DNA from: JAVDCA01 sp035293985
Lineage (GTDB): Bacteria; Pseudomonadota; Alphaproteobacteria; Rhizobiales; Xanthobacteraceae
Length of the DNA: 64,000 nt
NCBI GenBank assembly: GCA_035293985.1
Contig: DATGLS010000018.1
Location: 62,001 to 126,000, forward strand
Direction of reading: 5' to 3'
The notes beneath the pieces are model-generated. The model saw nothing but the letters and a program-made list of their open reading frames with translations. It had not been told where the DNA came from and did no database searches. Both the position numbers and the translations under genes were made by a program. Below, piece after piece: positions 33,128 through 41,737 of the stretch. How positions within the stretch are numbered: position 1 is the first letter of the stretch; the number at the start of each line of letters is the position of its first letter.

Positions 33128-34351
33128 CGCTTCCGGCCCTGCGTATTTTCCGGCCGTCTGCGGAAACATCGACTTGACGATCTTGAGCCGCGAGATGTCC
33201 GTCGTCGCGTCCATATGCAGAAAGATCGCGGCATCGCGCAGCAGCTTCTCGACGCCGAAGTCGAGCATCATGCCGTTGCCGCCGTGCAGCTCCACCGCGT
33301 GCTGGGTGACCTTCATGATCTCTTCCGAGGCGAACAGCTTGACCATGTTGCACAGCGTGTCGGCATCGGCCGCATTCTCGTCGACCGCGTGCGCCGCGCG
33401 CTCCAAAAGGGAGCGCACCGCCTCGATCCGCGTCGCCATGTCGGCGATGCGCAGCGCCACCGCCTGATGCTTGAGCAGGATGCGGCCGCCCTGCACGTAA
33501 TTCTGCACGTAGCCTGACGTGACCTCGAAGGCGCGCACGCCGACGCCGAGGTTCTTCGCCGCCTGGATGATCTTGCCGGGCCGGAAATAGACGCCGGCCT
33601 TGCCGAGCGCGTCATGCTCGGCGAGCAAATGGTCGGCCGGCACGCGCATGTCCTCGAACACGAGCTCGCCGTTGTTCATGAATCTGCAGCCGAGCGTCTC
33701 GTTGCAGCGCGCGACCGTGAGCCCCGGCGTGCCGCGCGGCACCAGGAAGCTCGACGTGCCCTGCAGCATCCCGGCCTTCGGGTTGGTGTTGGCGTAGACC
33801 ACGAACAGGCCGGCGTCGTAGCCGTTGGAGATGAACTGCTTGCGGCCGTTGATGATCCAATCGTCGCCCTGCCGCACCGCACGCGTCTGCATCGCGGCTT
33901 CCGGCACGTTGTAGGGCAGCCAACGGTCGGAGGCGCCGCGCGGCTCGGTCAGGCAATGGGCGAGCAGGAATTGCGGGTCGTCGACGAGCCGCTTGAACCA
34001 TTTCTCTTGCAGATGCCGCGGCGCGAGGTTGCGCAGCAGCACCGAGACCTTCCAGTTCTGCACCAGCTTGTCGGCGAGGCCCGAATCGCCGCGCGCGATC
34101 TCTTCGGCGATGATCGCGAAGGTCTGCACCTCGCTCGTCTTATCGAGCTCGATGCCGCCGAACTCCTCCGGGACGCCCAGCGTGCGGATGCCGACCTTCT
34201 CGGCGCCTTCGAGTATCTCCTTCGGCAGCCGGTCCTCCGGTGTCATCAGCCATTCGCGCTGCCAGTTGTGGCGGATGAACGGAATGATCACGTCGTCGAC
34301 GAACGCGCGGCACGACTGCCGCATCAGGGACTGCTCTTCGGAAAGAGTCAT
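33125..34351 (-). CDS. Acyl-CoA dehydrogenase with Asp in place of the catalytic Glu
   Basis: 408 residues, normal length. FAD/acyl-CoA signatures: LAHCLTEPRGASDRW, IINGRKQFISNGYDAG, QAVALRIADMAT, ELHGGNGMMLDFGVEKLLRDA. The usual YEGT catalytic motif near the C-terminus reads HMDATTDI, so the base Glu (Glu376 in MCAD numbering) is Asp; the alternative Glu position of isovaleryl-type enzymes (helix G) is also not obviously filled (RPGKIIQAAKNLG). Could be an active variant or an oxidative enzyme with a different substrate. Stop codon lies in a repeat end. Confidence 0.9.
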   Translation of the reverse strand: MTLSEEQSLMRQSCRAFVDDVIIPFIRHNWQREWLMTPEDRLPKEILEGAEKVGIRTLGVPEEFGGIELDKTSEVQTFAIIAEEIARGDSGLADKLVQNWKVSVLLRNLAPRHLQEKWFKRLVDDPQFLLAHCLTEPRGASDRWLPYNVPEAAMQTRAVRQGDDWIINGRKQFISNGYDAGLFVVYANTNPKAGMLQGTSSFLVPRGTPGLTVARCNETLGCRFMNNGELVFEDMRVPADHLLAEHDALGKAGVYFRPGKIIQAAKNLGVGVRAFEVTSGYVQNYVQGGRILLKHQAVALRIADMATRIEAVRSLLERAAHAVDENAADADTLCNMVKLFASEEIMKVTQHAVELHGGNGMMLDFGVEKLLRDAAIFLHMDATTDISRLKIVKSMFPQTAGKYAGPEA

Positions 34352-34365
34352 AGGAGGTCTCGGAA

Positions 34366-34440
34366 GGGCGAATAGCGAATGGCGATTAAGCGAATACGAC
34401 GTCTACTCGCTTATTCGCCACTCGCCATTCGCTACTCACT
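34366..34440. repeat. Intergenic inverted repeat (GCGAATAGCGAATGGCGA family)
   Basis: GCGAATAGCGAATGGCGA at 34368 and TCGCCATTCGCTACTC at 34422 pair over 15 bases; inside, AAGCGAATA pairs with the TATTCGC-type segment. The element sits between two same-strand genes (aminotransferase downstream), so it would be transcribed from the aminotransferase promoter side only if transcription reads through. Confidence 0.65.
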
Positions 34441-34442
34441 CA

Positions 34443-35624
34443 TTACGCCGCCTTGCGGCTCTTCAAGAACTGGCTCATGCGGTCGAGCGCCTTGACGATG
34501 TTCTCGGTCGAGTTGGCGTAGGAGAGCCGCAGATAGCCTTCGCCCAGCACGCCGAAATCGGGCCCGCCGATCACTGCGACGCCGGTGTCTTCCAGGAGCG
34601 TAGACGCAAGCGCCTTCGCCTTCCAGCCGGTGCGCTTGACGTTCGGAAACGCATAAAAGGCGCCCTTCGGCGTCGCGCACGAGATGCCGGGCAGGCGGTT
34701 CAAGCCCTCGACCACCACTTTGCGTCGCTTGTCGAACTCGGCGACCATCTTGTGCACGGCGTCCTGCGGGCCGGTGAGCGCCGCGAGCCCGGCATATTGC
34801 GTCGGCGCGTTGACGCACGAATGCAGGTTGACGCCGAGCTTGCGCGCCATGTCGTAGAGCTTGCCGGGCCACACCGCGTAGCCGAGCCGCCAGCCGGTCA
34901 TCGCATAGGTCTTCGACCAGCCGTTGAGCAGGATCAGCCGATCGCGGATCGACGGGTAGGAGAGCAGGCACACATGCGTCTCGCCGTCATAGACCATGTG
35001 GTCATAGATCTCGTCCGACATGACGGCGACGTCGGGAAACTTCTCCAGTCCCGCCACCAGCTTGTCGACCTCGCGTTTTCCCGTGACACCCCCGGTCGGA
35101 TTGGCGGGCGAGTTGACGATCAAGAGCCGCGTCTTCGGCGTGATCAGGCTCAGCGTCTCGTCGGCCGAGAATGCAAAGCCGTTCTCCTCGCGGATCGGCA
35201 CCGGCACCGGCCGCGCGCCGGTGTACTCGATCATCGAGCGATAGATCGGGAAGCCGGGATCCGGATAGAGGATGTCGGCGCCGGGCTCGCCGAACATCAG
35301 GATCGACATGAACATGGTCGGCTTGCCGCCCGGCATGATCATCACCTCGTCGGGCGAGACCGTCACTTTGAAGCGCTTGTGCAGGTCGGCGGCGACCGCC
35401 TCGCGCAACGGCAGGATACCGACCGCCGCCGTATAGCCGTGATGGCCGTCGCGCAGCGCCTTCACGCCGGCCTCGACGATGTGCTCGGGCGTGCGAAAGT
35501 CCGGCTGGCCGATGCCGAGATTGATGATGTCGCGCCCCTGCGCGGCGAGCGCGGTGGCGCGGGCGAGCACCGCGAAGGCGTTCTCTTCGCCGATACGGTC
35601 GAACGCCGCGATGGTGTGGAGCAT
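34443..35624 (-). CDS. Class I/II PLP aminotransferase
   Basis: 393 residues from the ATG at 35624 (GGGGAG upstream). Fold-type I: GIGQPDFRTPEHIV, YTAAVGILPLREAV, NSPANPTGGV, the internal-aldimine lysine in NGWSKTYAMTGWRLGY, and the substrate-binding Arg in LRLSYANS. Resembles the AspC/MalY/alanine-type transaminases used in amino-acid synthesis; the amino donor/acceptor pair is not determinable. Monocistronic. Confidence 0.93.
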   Translation of the reverse strand: MLHTIAAFDRIGEENAFAVLARATALAAQGRDIINLGIGQPDFRTPEHIVEAGVKALRDGHHGYTAAVGILPLREAVAADLHKRFKVTVSPDEVMIMPGGKPTMFMSILMFGEPGADILYPDPGFPIYRSMIEYTGARPVPVPIREENGFAFSADETLSLITPKTRLLIVNSPANPTGGVTGKREVDKLVAGLEKFPDVAVMSDEIYDHMVYDGETHVCLLSYPSIRDRLILLNGWSKTYAMTGWRLGYAVWPGKLYDMARKLGVNLHSCVNAPTQYAGLAALTGPQDAVHKMVAEFDKRRKVVVEGLNRLPGISCATPKGAFYAFPNVKRTGWKAKALASTLLEDTGVAVIGGPDFGVLGEGYLRLSYANSTENIVKALDRMSQFLKSRKAA

Positions 35625-35708
35625 TTGCCTCTCCCCGGAACTTCTTTTGCGTCAGGGCCGGCACTTTGAGCCCAACGCCGGCGGAAAATCAAATGCCGGG
35701 TGGTCGCG

Positions 35709-35740
35709 CAAAAAGGCCCCGGGACTGGCCCGGGGCCTTC
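35709..35740 (-). terminator. Rho-independent terminator of the small secreted protein gene
   Basis: On the minus strand, AAGGCCCCGGGCC and a complementary GGCCCGGGGCCTT stem is followed by a run of T (plus-strand A run 35710-35714). 36 bases after the stop of the gene at 35776-36000. Confidence 0.85.
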
Positions 35741-35775
35741 GCACACGATCAACTTGGGTCGCTCAGGTCGCGTCT

Positions 35776-36000
35776 TTAGTTGGCGCCCTGCGAGGTCTGC
35801 CAGTCGCGCTGCAGCTCGGCGCGGACGTTCACATCCGGATCGGTGCCGACATAGCGGCCGTCCTGCGCGATCGGAGCCGGCGCCGCGACGCTTGCGTACG
35901 GGCCGGACGCGTCATGGTGGTGCACCGGCTTCTGCGCGAGCGCCGGCGTCGCAAGCAGTGCGACGAATCCGAAAGCAGTCAAAAGGGTCTTCTTGCTCAT
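35776..36000 (-). CDS. Small secreted protein, His-rich
   Basis: 74 residues from the ATG at 36000 (GAGG upstream); an in-frame ATG at 36015 is possible. Signal peptide about 1-24 (LLTAFGFVALLATPALAQ). Mature part has PVHHHDASGPYASVAAP and a C-terminal acidic/aromatic tail (NVRAELQRDWQTSQ). Similar short secreted proteins of unknown role occur across Bradyrhizobium-like genomes. Followed by a strong terminator. No function can be assigned. Confidence 0.78.
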   Translation of the reverse strand: MSKKTLLTAFGFVALLATPALAQKPVHHHDASGPYASVAAPAPIAQDGRYVGTDPDVNVRAELQRDWQTSQGAN

Positions 36001-36323
36001 CTTCGTGATCCTCATGCCAAGTGGGGTCGCCTCGCCGTCTATGTACCTTCCATCGTGCAGCGCACAAGACATGCGGCGGCCACGGGACGCTCACAAGAAA
36101 GTGAGTTAAATCAATGTCTTAATGCGAATTTTACGGGCCGGCTCGATGCCTTACAAGTTAACGATTCTGCAACGCAAAAACGTCTCGGATGATGCACGCG
36201 AAGTGTCGGATTTATCAGCAAAAATCATGGCGGCCATGGCGGGGCGTCACGCCACAACCGCTGCAACGCGCGTAAACTGCGCGTAAGCGCTCGCGCACAG
36301 CCCAACATTCGCGAAGAGGAGCC
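36001..36323. other. A/T-rich divergent promoter region
   Basis: 323 bases upstream of both the small secreted protein and the PEP-mutase-family gene. The 36105-36185 segment (AAATCAATGTCTTAATGCG, TTACAAGTTAACGATTCTGC) is unusually A/T-rich for this window. Probably promoters for both sides. No gene or clear -35/-10 pair can be fixed. Confidence 0.4.
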
Positions 36324-37172
36324 ATGCAATCGATGCCGACCGTTGCCGAGAAACGCCGAACCTTCCGCGCGCTCCACCAGCAGGGCTGCTTCGTCATTCC
36401 CAATCCCTGGGACATCGGCACGGCGCGCTACCTGCAGCATCTCGGCTACAAGGCGCTGGCCTCGACCAGCGCCGGCTTCGCCTTCGCCGAAGGCTATGCC
36501 GACAACGCGATCACCCGCGACATGGCGCTCGCCCATCTGCGCGAGCTCGTCGCCGCGACCGACGTCCCGGTCAATGCCGACTTCGAGGGCGGCTTCGCCG
36601 ACGCCCCCGAGGGCGTCGCCGAGAGCGTGACGCTCGCGGTCGCGACCGGCGTCGCCGGCCTCTCGATCGAGGACTCGACCGGCGACAAGGACAATCCGCT
36701 CTACGCGTTCGATCTCTCCGTCGCCCGCATCCGCGCGGCGCGCGCGGCGATCGACCAGGCCGGCGGCGAGGTGATGCTCACCGCGCGCAGCGAGGGATTC
36801 CTCGTCGGCCGCCCCGATATCGACGAGACCATCCGTCGGCTCAAAGCCTTCGCGGCGGCCGGCGCCGACTGCCTCTATGCGCCCGGCCTGCGCACCCGCG
36901 AGCTGATCGGCCAAGTGATCAACGCGGTCGCGCCGAAGCCGGTCAACATCATCATGTCGGGCCCGCTCGGCATCACGGTCGCCGAGCTCGCGGCGCTCGG
37001 CACGCGCCGCATCAGCGTCGGCAGCGCGCTGTCGCGCGTCGCCTGGGGCGCGTTCATCCGCGCCGCCAAGCAGATCGCCGACGAAGGCCGCTTCGACGCG
37101 TTCGCGGACGGCGCGCCGCATCAGGAGCTCAACGCCTTCTTCCGCGACGACATGAAGAAGCGGCCGCAATGA
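36324..37172 (+). CDS. PEP mutase/isocitrate lyase superfamily enzyme
   Basis: 282 residues. FVIPNPWDIGTARYLQHLG, VNADFEGGFAD (metal-binding Asp) and GLSIEDSTGDK are typical of the PEP mutase/oxaloacetate hydrolase branch; the KKCGH motif of isocitrate lyase is not present. Would cleave or rearrange a C-C or C-P bond next to a carboxylate with Mg2+; 2-methylisocitrate, oxaloacetate or phosphonopyruvate types are all possible. Overlaps the GNAT gene by four bases. Confidence 0.9.
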   Translation: MQSMPTVAEKRRTFRALHQQGCFVIPNPWDIGTARYLQHLGYKALASTSAGFAFAEGYADNAITRDMALAHLRELVAATDVPVNADFEGGFADAPEGVAESVTLAVATGVAGLSIEDSTGDKDNPLYAFDLSVARIRAARAAIDQAGGEVMLTARSEGFLVGRPDIDETIRRLKAFAAAGADCLYAPGLRTRELIGQVINAVAPKPVNIIMSGPLGITVAELAALGTRRISVGSALSRVAWGAFIRAAKQIADEGRFDAFADGAPHQELNAFFRDDMKKRPQ

Positions 37173-37873
37173 GCGGACCGGATGTCGATGCCGCCGGCGC
37201 GCCGGTCGGGCCCGCCGTCGACGCTCGGCCGGCCGAGCTGCCGGGGCCGGTCGCGCTGGCCGGCCGCTTCGGCTCGGTCGCGCGGCTCGATGCGTCGCGC
37301 CACGGCGAGGCGCTGTGGCAGGAGTTCAAAGGCCACGAGCGGCTGTGGAGCTATATGTCGGACGGGCCGTTCGCGGAGCGCGCCGCCTTCCTGACGTGGC
37401 TCGAGACGCGCGAGGCCCTCACGGATCCCTATTACTACGCGGTGCTCGATCGCGAAGGGCGGGCGGTCGGGGTCGAGACGCTGATGTCGATCCGGCCCGC
37501 GATGCGTGTCATCGAGGTCGGCAACATCGTGCTCGGGCCCTCGCTGCAGCGCTCGCCGCTCGCGACCGAGACGCAGTATCTGCTCGCCCGCTACGCGATC
37601 GAGACGCTGCGCTATCGCCGCTACGAATGGAAATGCTATTCGCTCAACGCGCCCTCGCGCAACGCGGCCCTGCGCTTCGGCTTCAAGTTCGAGGGCATCT
37701 TTCGCAACCACATGATCATCAAGGGCCGCAGCCGCGACACCGCCTGGTTCGCCATGACCGAAGAGGATTGGCCGGCGCGCAAGGCCGCCTTCGAGCGCTG
37801 GCTCGACCCGGCGAATTTCGACGCCGCCGGGAAGCAGAAGCAGAGCCTGCGCGAGCTGAACGGGGTGGGGTGA
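37169..37873 (+). CDS. GNAT-family N-acetyltransferase
   Basis: 234 residues. RimJ/RimL-type GNAT: VIEVGNIVLGPSLQRSPLA, TETQYLLARYAIETLRYR and SLNAPSRNAALRFGFKFEG form the acetyl-CoA site and substrate groove; the extended Pro/Ala-rich N-terminus is not conserved in the family. Transfers acetyl to an amino group, likely of a protein N-terminus or small molecule. Translationally coupled to the upstream PEP-mutase-family gene. Confidence 0.9.
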   Translation: MSGPDVDAAGAPVGPAVDARPAELPGPVALAGRFGSVARLDASRHGEALWQEFKGHERLWSYMSDGPFAERAAFLTWLETREALTDPYYYAVLDREGRAVGVETLMSIRPAMRVIEVGNIVLGPSLQRSPLATETQYLLARYAIETLRYRRYEWKCYSLNAPSRNAALRFGFKFEGIFRNHMIIKGRSRDTAWFAMTEEDWPARKAAFERWLDPANFDAAGKQKQSLRELNGVG

Positions 37874-37936
37874 GCGTTGCCTTGGATGCAGAACGCTTGT
37901 CCTATCTTGCCGCTGCACATATGACTCAACCCACCC

Positions 37937-38070
37937 GCCCTCATCCTGAGGAGCCGGCCTCGCACTTTGCGCGGACGGCGTCTCGAAGGACGAGGGCGGC
38001 CGCTGTGGCGCCGCCTGCATGCTTGGCCCATGGTTCGAGACGCCATGAGGTGAAGAGGGGCATGAGGCGG
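37937..38070. repeat. Intergenic inverted repeat (CCTCATCCTGAGGAG family)
   Basis: CCTCATCCTGAGGAGCCGGC near 37939; CGTCTCGAAGGACGAGGGC near 37978; GTTCGAGACGCCATGAGG near 38033; and GGGGCATGAGGCG near 38057. This is a composite of a family well known in Bradyrhizobium-like genomes (CGTCTCGAAGGACGAGG with GGTTCGAGACG). Between the GNAT gene and the denD-like gene. Confidence 0.65.
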
Positions 38071-38089
38071 CTCAACGGGAGATACGCCT

Positions 38090-39082
38090 TTGCACATTCT
38101 CATCACCGGCGCAGCCGGCATGATCGGCCGCAAGCTCACGGCCCGCCTCATCGCCGACGGCGGGCTGCAGGGACGCGGCATCGAGCGGTTCACGCTGCAG
38201 GACGTGGTTCCGTTCCCGGCGGACGTCTTGCCGGCAAGCCGCAAGCCATCGGCGAGCATCGTTGCGAGCGATCTCGCCGCTCCGGGCGAGGCCGACGAGC
38301 TCATCGCCGCGCGGCCCGATCTGATCTATCACCTCGCCGGCGTCGTCTCCGGCGAGGCCGAGCTCGACTTCGACAAGGGCTACCGCGTCAACCTCGAGGG
38401 CATGCAGGCCCTGCTCGCCGCGATCCGCAAGGCGGGCGAGAGCTATCATCCCAAGCTCGTCTTCACGTCGTCGATCGCGGTCTACGGCGCGCCGTTTCCC
38501 GATGCGATTCCGGACGATTTTCACCTCACGCCGCTCACCTCCTATGGCGCGCAGAAGGCAATGTGCGAGCTCCTGCTCGCCGACCACCATCGCCGCGGCA
38601 TGCTCGACGGCGTCGGCATCCGCCTGCCCACCATCTGCGTGCGGCCCGGCAAGCCCAACAAGGCGGCCTCGGGCTTCTTTTCCAGCATCATCCGCGAGCC
38701 GCTGGCCGGGCAGGAGGCGGTGCTGCCGGTCGCCGATACGGTGCGCCATACCCATGCGAGCCCGCGCGCCGCGGTCGGCTTCCTGGTGCATGCGGCCGGG
38801 CTCACGCGCGAGCAGCTCGGGCCGCGCATCAACCTGGCGATGCCGGGCGTGTCCTGCACGGTCGCCGAACAGATCGAGGCGCTGCGCCGCGTCGCCGGCG
38901 ACAAGGTCGTCGCGCGCATCCGCCGCGCGCCCGACGAGCTGATCATGCGCATCGTCGCCGGCTGGCCGCAACGGATCGACGCGAAGCGGGCGGCGGCGCT
39001 CGGCTTCAAGGCGGAAAGCACGTTCGAGGAGATCATCAGGACGCACATCGCCGACGAGCTCGGCGGCAAGGTCGCGGCCTGA
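38090..39082 (+). CDS. denD: NAD-dependent epimerase/D-erythronate dehydrogenase-like
   Basis: 330 residues from a TTG at 38090 (GGGAGA upstream). Extended SDR: N-terminal ITGAAGMIGRKL, FTSSIAVYG and the catalytic TSYGAQKAMCE (YxxxK). Overall closest in layout to DenD, which oxidises D-erythronate (or another four-carbon sugar acid) to the 2-keto acid. Ends with TGATG, overlapping sfsA by one base. Neighbouring PEP-mutase-family enzyme and a distant pfkB kinase might complete a sugar-acid route, but not as a single operon. Confidence 0.87.
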   Translation: MHILITGAAGMIGRKLTARLIADGGLQGRGIERFTLQDVVPFPADVLPASRKPSASIVASDLAAPGEADELIAARPDLIYHLAGVVSGEAELDFDKGYRVNLEGMQALLAAIRKAGESYHPKLVFTSSIAVYGAPFPDAIPDDFHLTPLTSYGAQKAMCELLLADHHRRGMLDGVGIRLPTICVRPGKPNKAASGFFSSIIREPLAGQEAVLPVADTVRHTHASPRAAVGFLVHAAGLTREQLGPRINLAMPGVSCTVAEQIEALRRVAGDKVVARIRRAPDELIMRIVAGWPQRIDAKRAAALGFKAESTFEEIIRTHIADELGGKVAA

Positions 39083-39849
39083 TGCGCTTTGCGGGCCCGC
39101 TCGTTCCCGCGACGCTGGTGCGGCGCTACAAGCGCTTCCTCGCCGACGTCGTCCTGCCAAGCGGTGAGGAGGTCACCGTCCACGTCGCCAATCCGGGCGC
39201 GATGACCGGGCTTGCGGCGGCGGGCGCGCGCGTGTGGCTGTCGAAATCGGACAATCCCAAGCGCAAGCTGCCGTGGTCGTGGGAGCTGGTCGAGGTCGAT
39301 TTCGGCGGTGGCCACGAGCTGGTCGGCGTCAACACGGGGCATCCGAATGGCATCGTCGCCGAGGCGATTGCGGCCGGGCTGATCCCGGAGCTTGCCGGCT
39401 ACGCGACGGCCCGGCGCGAGGTGCGCTACGGCAAGAGCTCGCGCATCGATGTGCTGCTCGAGCATCCGGCGCGGCCGCCCTGCTATGTCGAGATCAAGAA
39501 CGTGCATCTCATGCGCCGCCAAGGCCTCGCCGAGTTTCCCGATGCCGTGACGGCGCGCGGGGCGAAGCACCTCGACGAGCTCGCCGCGATGGTTGCGGCA
39601 GGTCACCGCGCCGTCATGCTTTTTCTGATCCAGATCGGCTCGGCCGAACGCTTCGCGCTCGCCGCCGACATCGACCCGACTTATGCGGCCGCCTTCGTCC
39701 GCGCCCGCGCCGCCGGCGTCGAGGCGATCGCGCGGCGCTGCGCCATCACGGTCGACGGCATCGTGTGCACGACCTCCGTGCCGATCGACGAGCCGGTCGC
39801 GATCGCGCCGGCGCGGCCGCGGCTGCGCACGGCGGTGCGGAGCGCGTGA
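39082..39849 (+). CDS. sfsA: SfsA family protein
   Basis: 255 residues. SfsA signatures: VHVANPGAMTGLAAAGARVW, NTGHPNGIVAEAI, VEIKNVHLMRRQGLAEFPDA and MLFLIQI. Once described as a sugar-fermentation stimulation protein; structurally a DNA/RNA-binding or nuclease-like protein, role not established. Stop and start overlaps of one base at both ends place it firmly in the denD-sfsA-glycosyltransferase run. Confidence 0.93.
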   Translation: MRFAGPLVPATLVRRYKRFLADVVLPSGEEVTVHVANPGAMTGLAAAGARVWLSKSDNPKRKLPWSWELVEVDFGGGHELVGVNTGHPNGIVAEAIAAGLIPELAGYATARREVRYGKSSRIDVLLEHPARPPCYVEIKNVHLMRRQGLAEFPDAVTARGAKHLDELAAMVAAGHRAVMLFLIQIGSAERFALAADIDPTYAAAFVRARAAGVEAIARRCAITVDGIVCTTSVPIDEPVAIAPARPRLRTAVRSA

Positions 39850-40640
39850 TGGCGGGCCAGCCTTCGCTCGCCGATCTCGCGATCGACGCCGTCTTCGTGC
39901 TGTCGGTCAAGACATTCGCCGACCGCATCGCGCATGTCATCGCGGAGCTCGGCCGTTTCGGCATCCCGTTCGAGTTCATCTTCGATTTCGACGCCGCCGA
40001 GCTCGACGATGCGACCATCGCCCAGCACTTCGTGGCGAGCTCGGCGCCGCCAATGAAGAGGCAGGCGTCGTTGACGCTCAAGCATGCCCAGAGCTGGCGC
40101 CTCGCCGCCGCGCGCGGCGCCCGCCGCGTCATGGTGCTCGAGGACGACGTGGTGCTGTTTCCGCAGTTCCATGCCCGCCTCGCCGCCGCCATGCGCGCCG
40201 CCGATGCGCTTGCGCCGGGCTGGCACGTCTTCCTCGGCGGCGCCGACGCCAAGGTGCCGGACGAGTTCTTCCTCGACGGCGGCGCGCTCGTTCCGCTCGC
40301 CAGCACCACCGCCGAGGGTTACGTGACCGACCTCGACGCCTGCCGGCGCCGGCTCGCCTGGCTCGCGGCGAACAGGATCGCCCTCCCGGCCGACCAGCTG
40401 ATCACCCACATCGACCGCGCCGAGCGCACCGCCCAGTACTGGCCGCCCGAGCCGCTGGTCGAGCAGGGGAGCGTGATCGGGCTGTTCGATTCGGTGCTCG
40501 ATGCCTCGCGCGGCAAGCACAGCCGGATCTACAACGTGGCGCGCCACCGCTGGACCAAGTGGCGCCGGCGCACCCTGCGCCGCCACTGGGTGCGCGCGCT
40601 GGAGCGTATCGCGTCCCGACGGAAACGGAATACGCTCTAG
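39849..40640 (+). CDS. Glycosyltransferase family 25
   Basis: 263 residues. GT25: FVLSVKTFADRIAHVIAEL, a LEDDVVLFPQFH motif (EDD metal-binding), and GGWH/HVFLGGADAK. Such enzymes add galactose or other sugars to lipopolysaccharide core or capsules. A C-terminal basic tail (RRHWVRALERIASRRKRN) may associate with the membrane. Overlaps sfsA by one base. Confidence 0.9.
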   Translation: MAGQPSLADLAIDAVFVLSVKTFADRIAHVIAELGRFGIPFEFIFDFDAAELDDATIAQHFVASSAPPMKRQASLTLKHAQSWRLAAARGARRVMVLEDDVVLFPQFHARLAAAMRAADALAPGWHVFLGGADAKVPDEFFLDGGALVPLASTTAEGYVTDLDACRRRLAWLAANRIALPADQLITHIDRAERTAQYWPPEPLVEQGSVIGLFDSVLDASRGKHSRIYNVARHRWTKWRRRTLRRHWVRALERIASRRKRNTL

Positions 40641-40800
40641 TTCTCTTCGTTTGCCGCATATCCTCTGTCGGTGAACCGGTGGCCACTTCGCCGGCGCAGG
40701 GGCACTGCGTCCCGGCGCCGCGCCGCGCGATCGAGGTTGAGAATTTCCGCGCGCACGACTACTTATTTGAAGCCGGGCGGGGCGAGGATCGAGCAAGGCA

Positions 40801-41631
40801 ATGATGAATTACGTCGACGCGTCGAGCGCGCCCCTGCGCAAGACCGGCCAGATCAAGCTGCACGGTCCCGAGGCCTTTGCCGGCATGCGCAAGGCCGGAC
40901 GGCTGGTCGCCGAGTGCCTCGACCTGCTGGTGCACGAGATCAAGCCCGGGATCGCGACCGATGCGATCGACCGCTTCGTGTTCGAGTTCGCCATGGATCA
41001 CGGCGCCCGGCCGGCGACGCTGATGTATCGCGGCTACACCAAGTCGACCTGCACGTCGATCAACCACGTGGTCTGCCACGGCATCCCCAACGACAAGCCG
41101 CTCAAGGAAGGCGACATCGTCAATGTCGACGTCACCCTGATCCTCGGCGGCTGGCACGGCGATTCGAGCCGCATGTACGCGGTCGGCGAGATTCCGCGCC
41201 GCGCCGAGCGGCTGATCGAGGTGACCTACGAGGCGATGATGCGCGGCATCGCGGTGATCAAGCCGGGCGCCGCGACCGGCGACATCGGCCACGCCATCCA
41301 GACCTATGTCGAAGGCCAGCACATGAGCGTGGTGCGCGACTTCTGCGGCCACGGGCTCGGCCGCCTCTTCCACGACGAGCCGAACATCGTCCACGTCGGC
41401 CGCCCCGGCGAGGGTGTGGTGTTTCGGCCCGGCATGCTGTTCACCGTCGAGCCGATGATCAATCTCGGCCGCCCGCACGTGAAGGTGCTGTCCGACGGCT
41501 GGACCGCGGTGACGCGCGACCGCTCGCTCTCGGCCCAGTTCGAGCACACGGTCGGCGTGACACAGACGGGCGTCGAGATCTTCACGCTCTCGCCCAAGGG
41601 GCTCGACAAGCCGCCGTATCCGGCGGCGTAG
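40801..41631 (+). CDS. map: Methionine aminopeptidase, type I
   Basis: 276 residues. Metal ligands: Asp in NVDVTLILGGWHGDSS (two Asp), His in CGHGLGRLFHDEPN, Glu in FTVEPMINLG and Glu in QFEHTVGV. Removes the initiator methionine from nascent proteins; essential in the cytoplasm. Starts at the ATG at 40801 (a second Met follows directly). 160 bases after the glycosyltransferase gene, probably with its own promoter. Confidence 0.96.
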   Translation: MMNYVDASSAPLRKTGQIKLHGPEAFAGMRKAGRLVAECLDLLVHEIKPGIATDAIDRFVFEFAMDHGARPATLMYRGYTKSTCTSINHVVCHGIPNDKPLKEGDIVNVDVTLILGGWHGDSSRMYAVGEIPRRAERLIEVTYEAMMRGIAVIKPGAATGDIGHAIQTYVEGQHMSVVRDFCGHGLGRLFHDEPNIVHVGRPGEGVVFRPGMLFTVEPMINLGRPHVKVLSDGWTAVTRDRSLSAQFEHTVGVTQTGVEIFTLSPKGLDKPPYPAA

Positions 41632-41737
41632 AGCCGGCCGAGCGCACCAGCTGCAACTGTCATCTCGTTTCTCGACGACGACCCTCGCTCGTCCAACCCG
41701 CTTGACTTACGTTCTCTTTTTGTTCTCAAATGCCGGC

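Noticed and set aside
36324..37172. True isocitrate lyase
   Set aside because: Too short (282 residues against more than 400) and no KKCGH catalytic motif; kept as PEP mutase superfamily.
37315..39849. Possible 844-residue fusion running through GNAT, denD-like and sfsA genes
   Set aside because: Only the last 255 codons (sfsA) match a family; the first 590 are out of frame with the GNAT and denD-like proteins.
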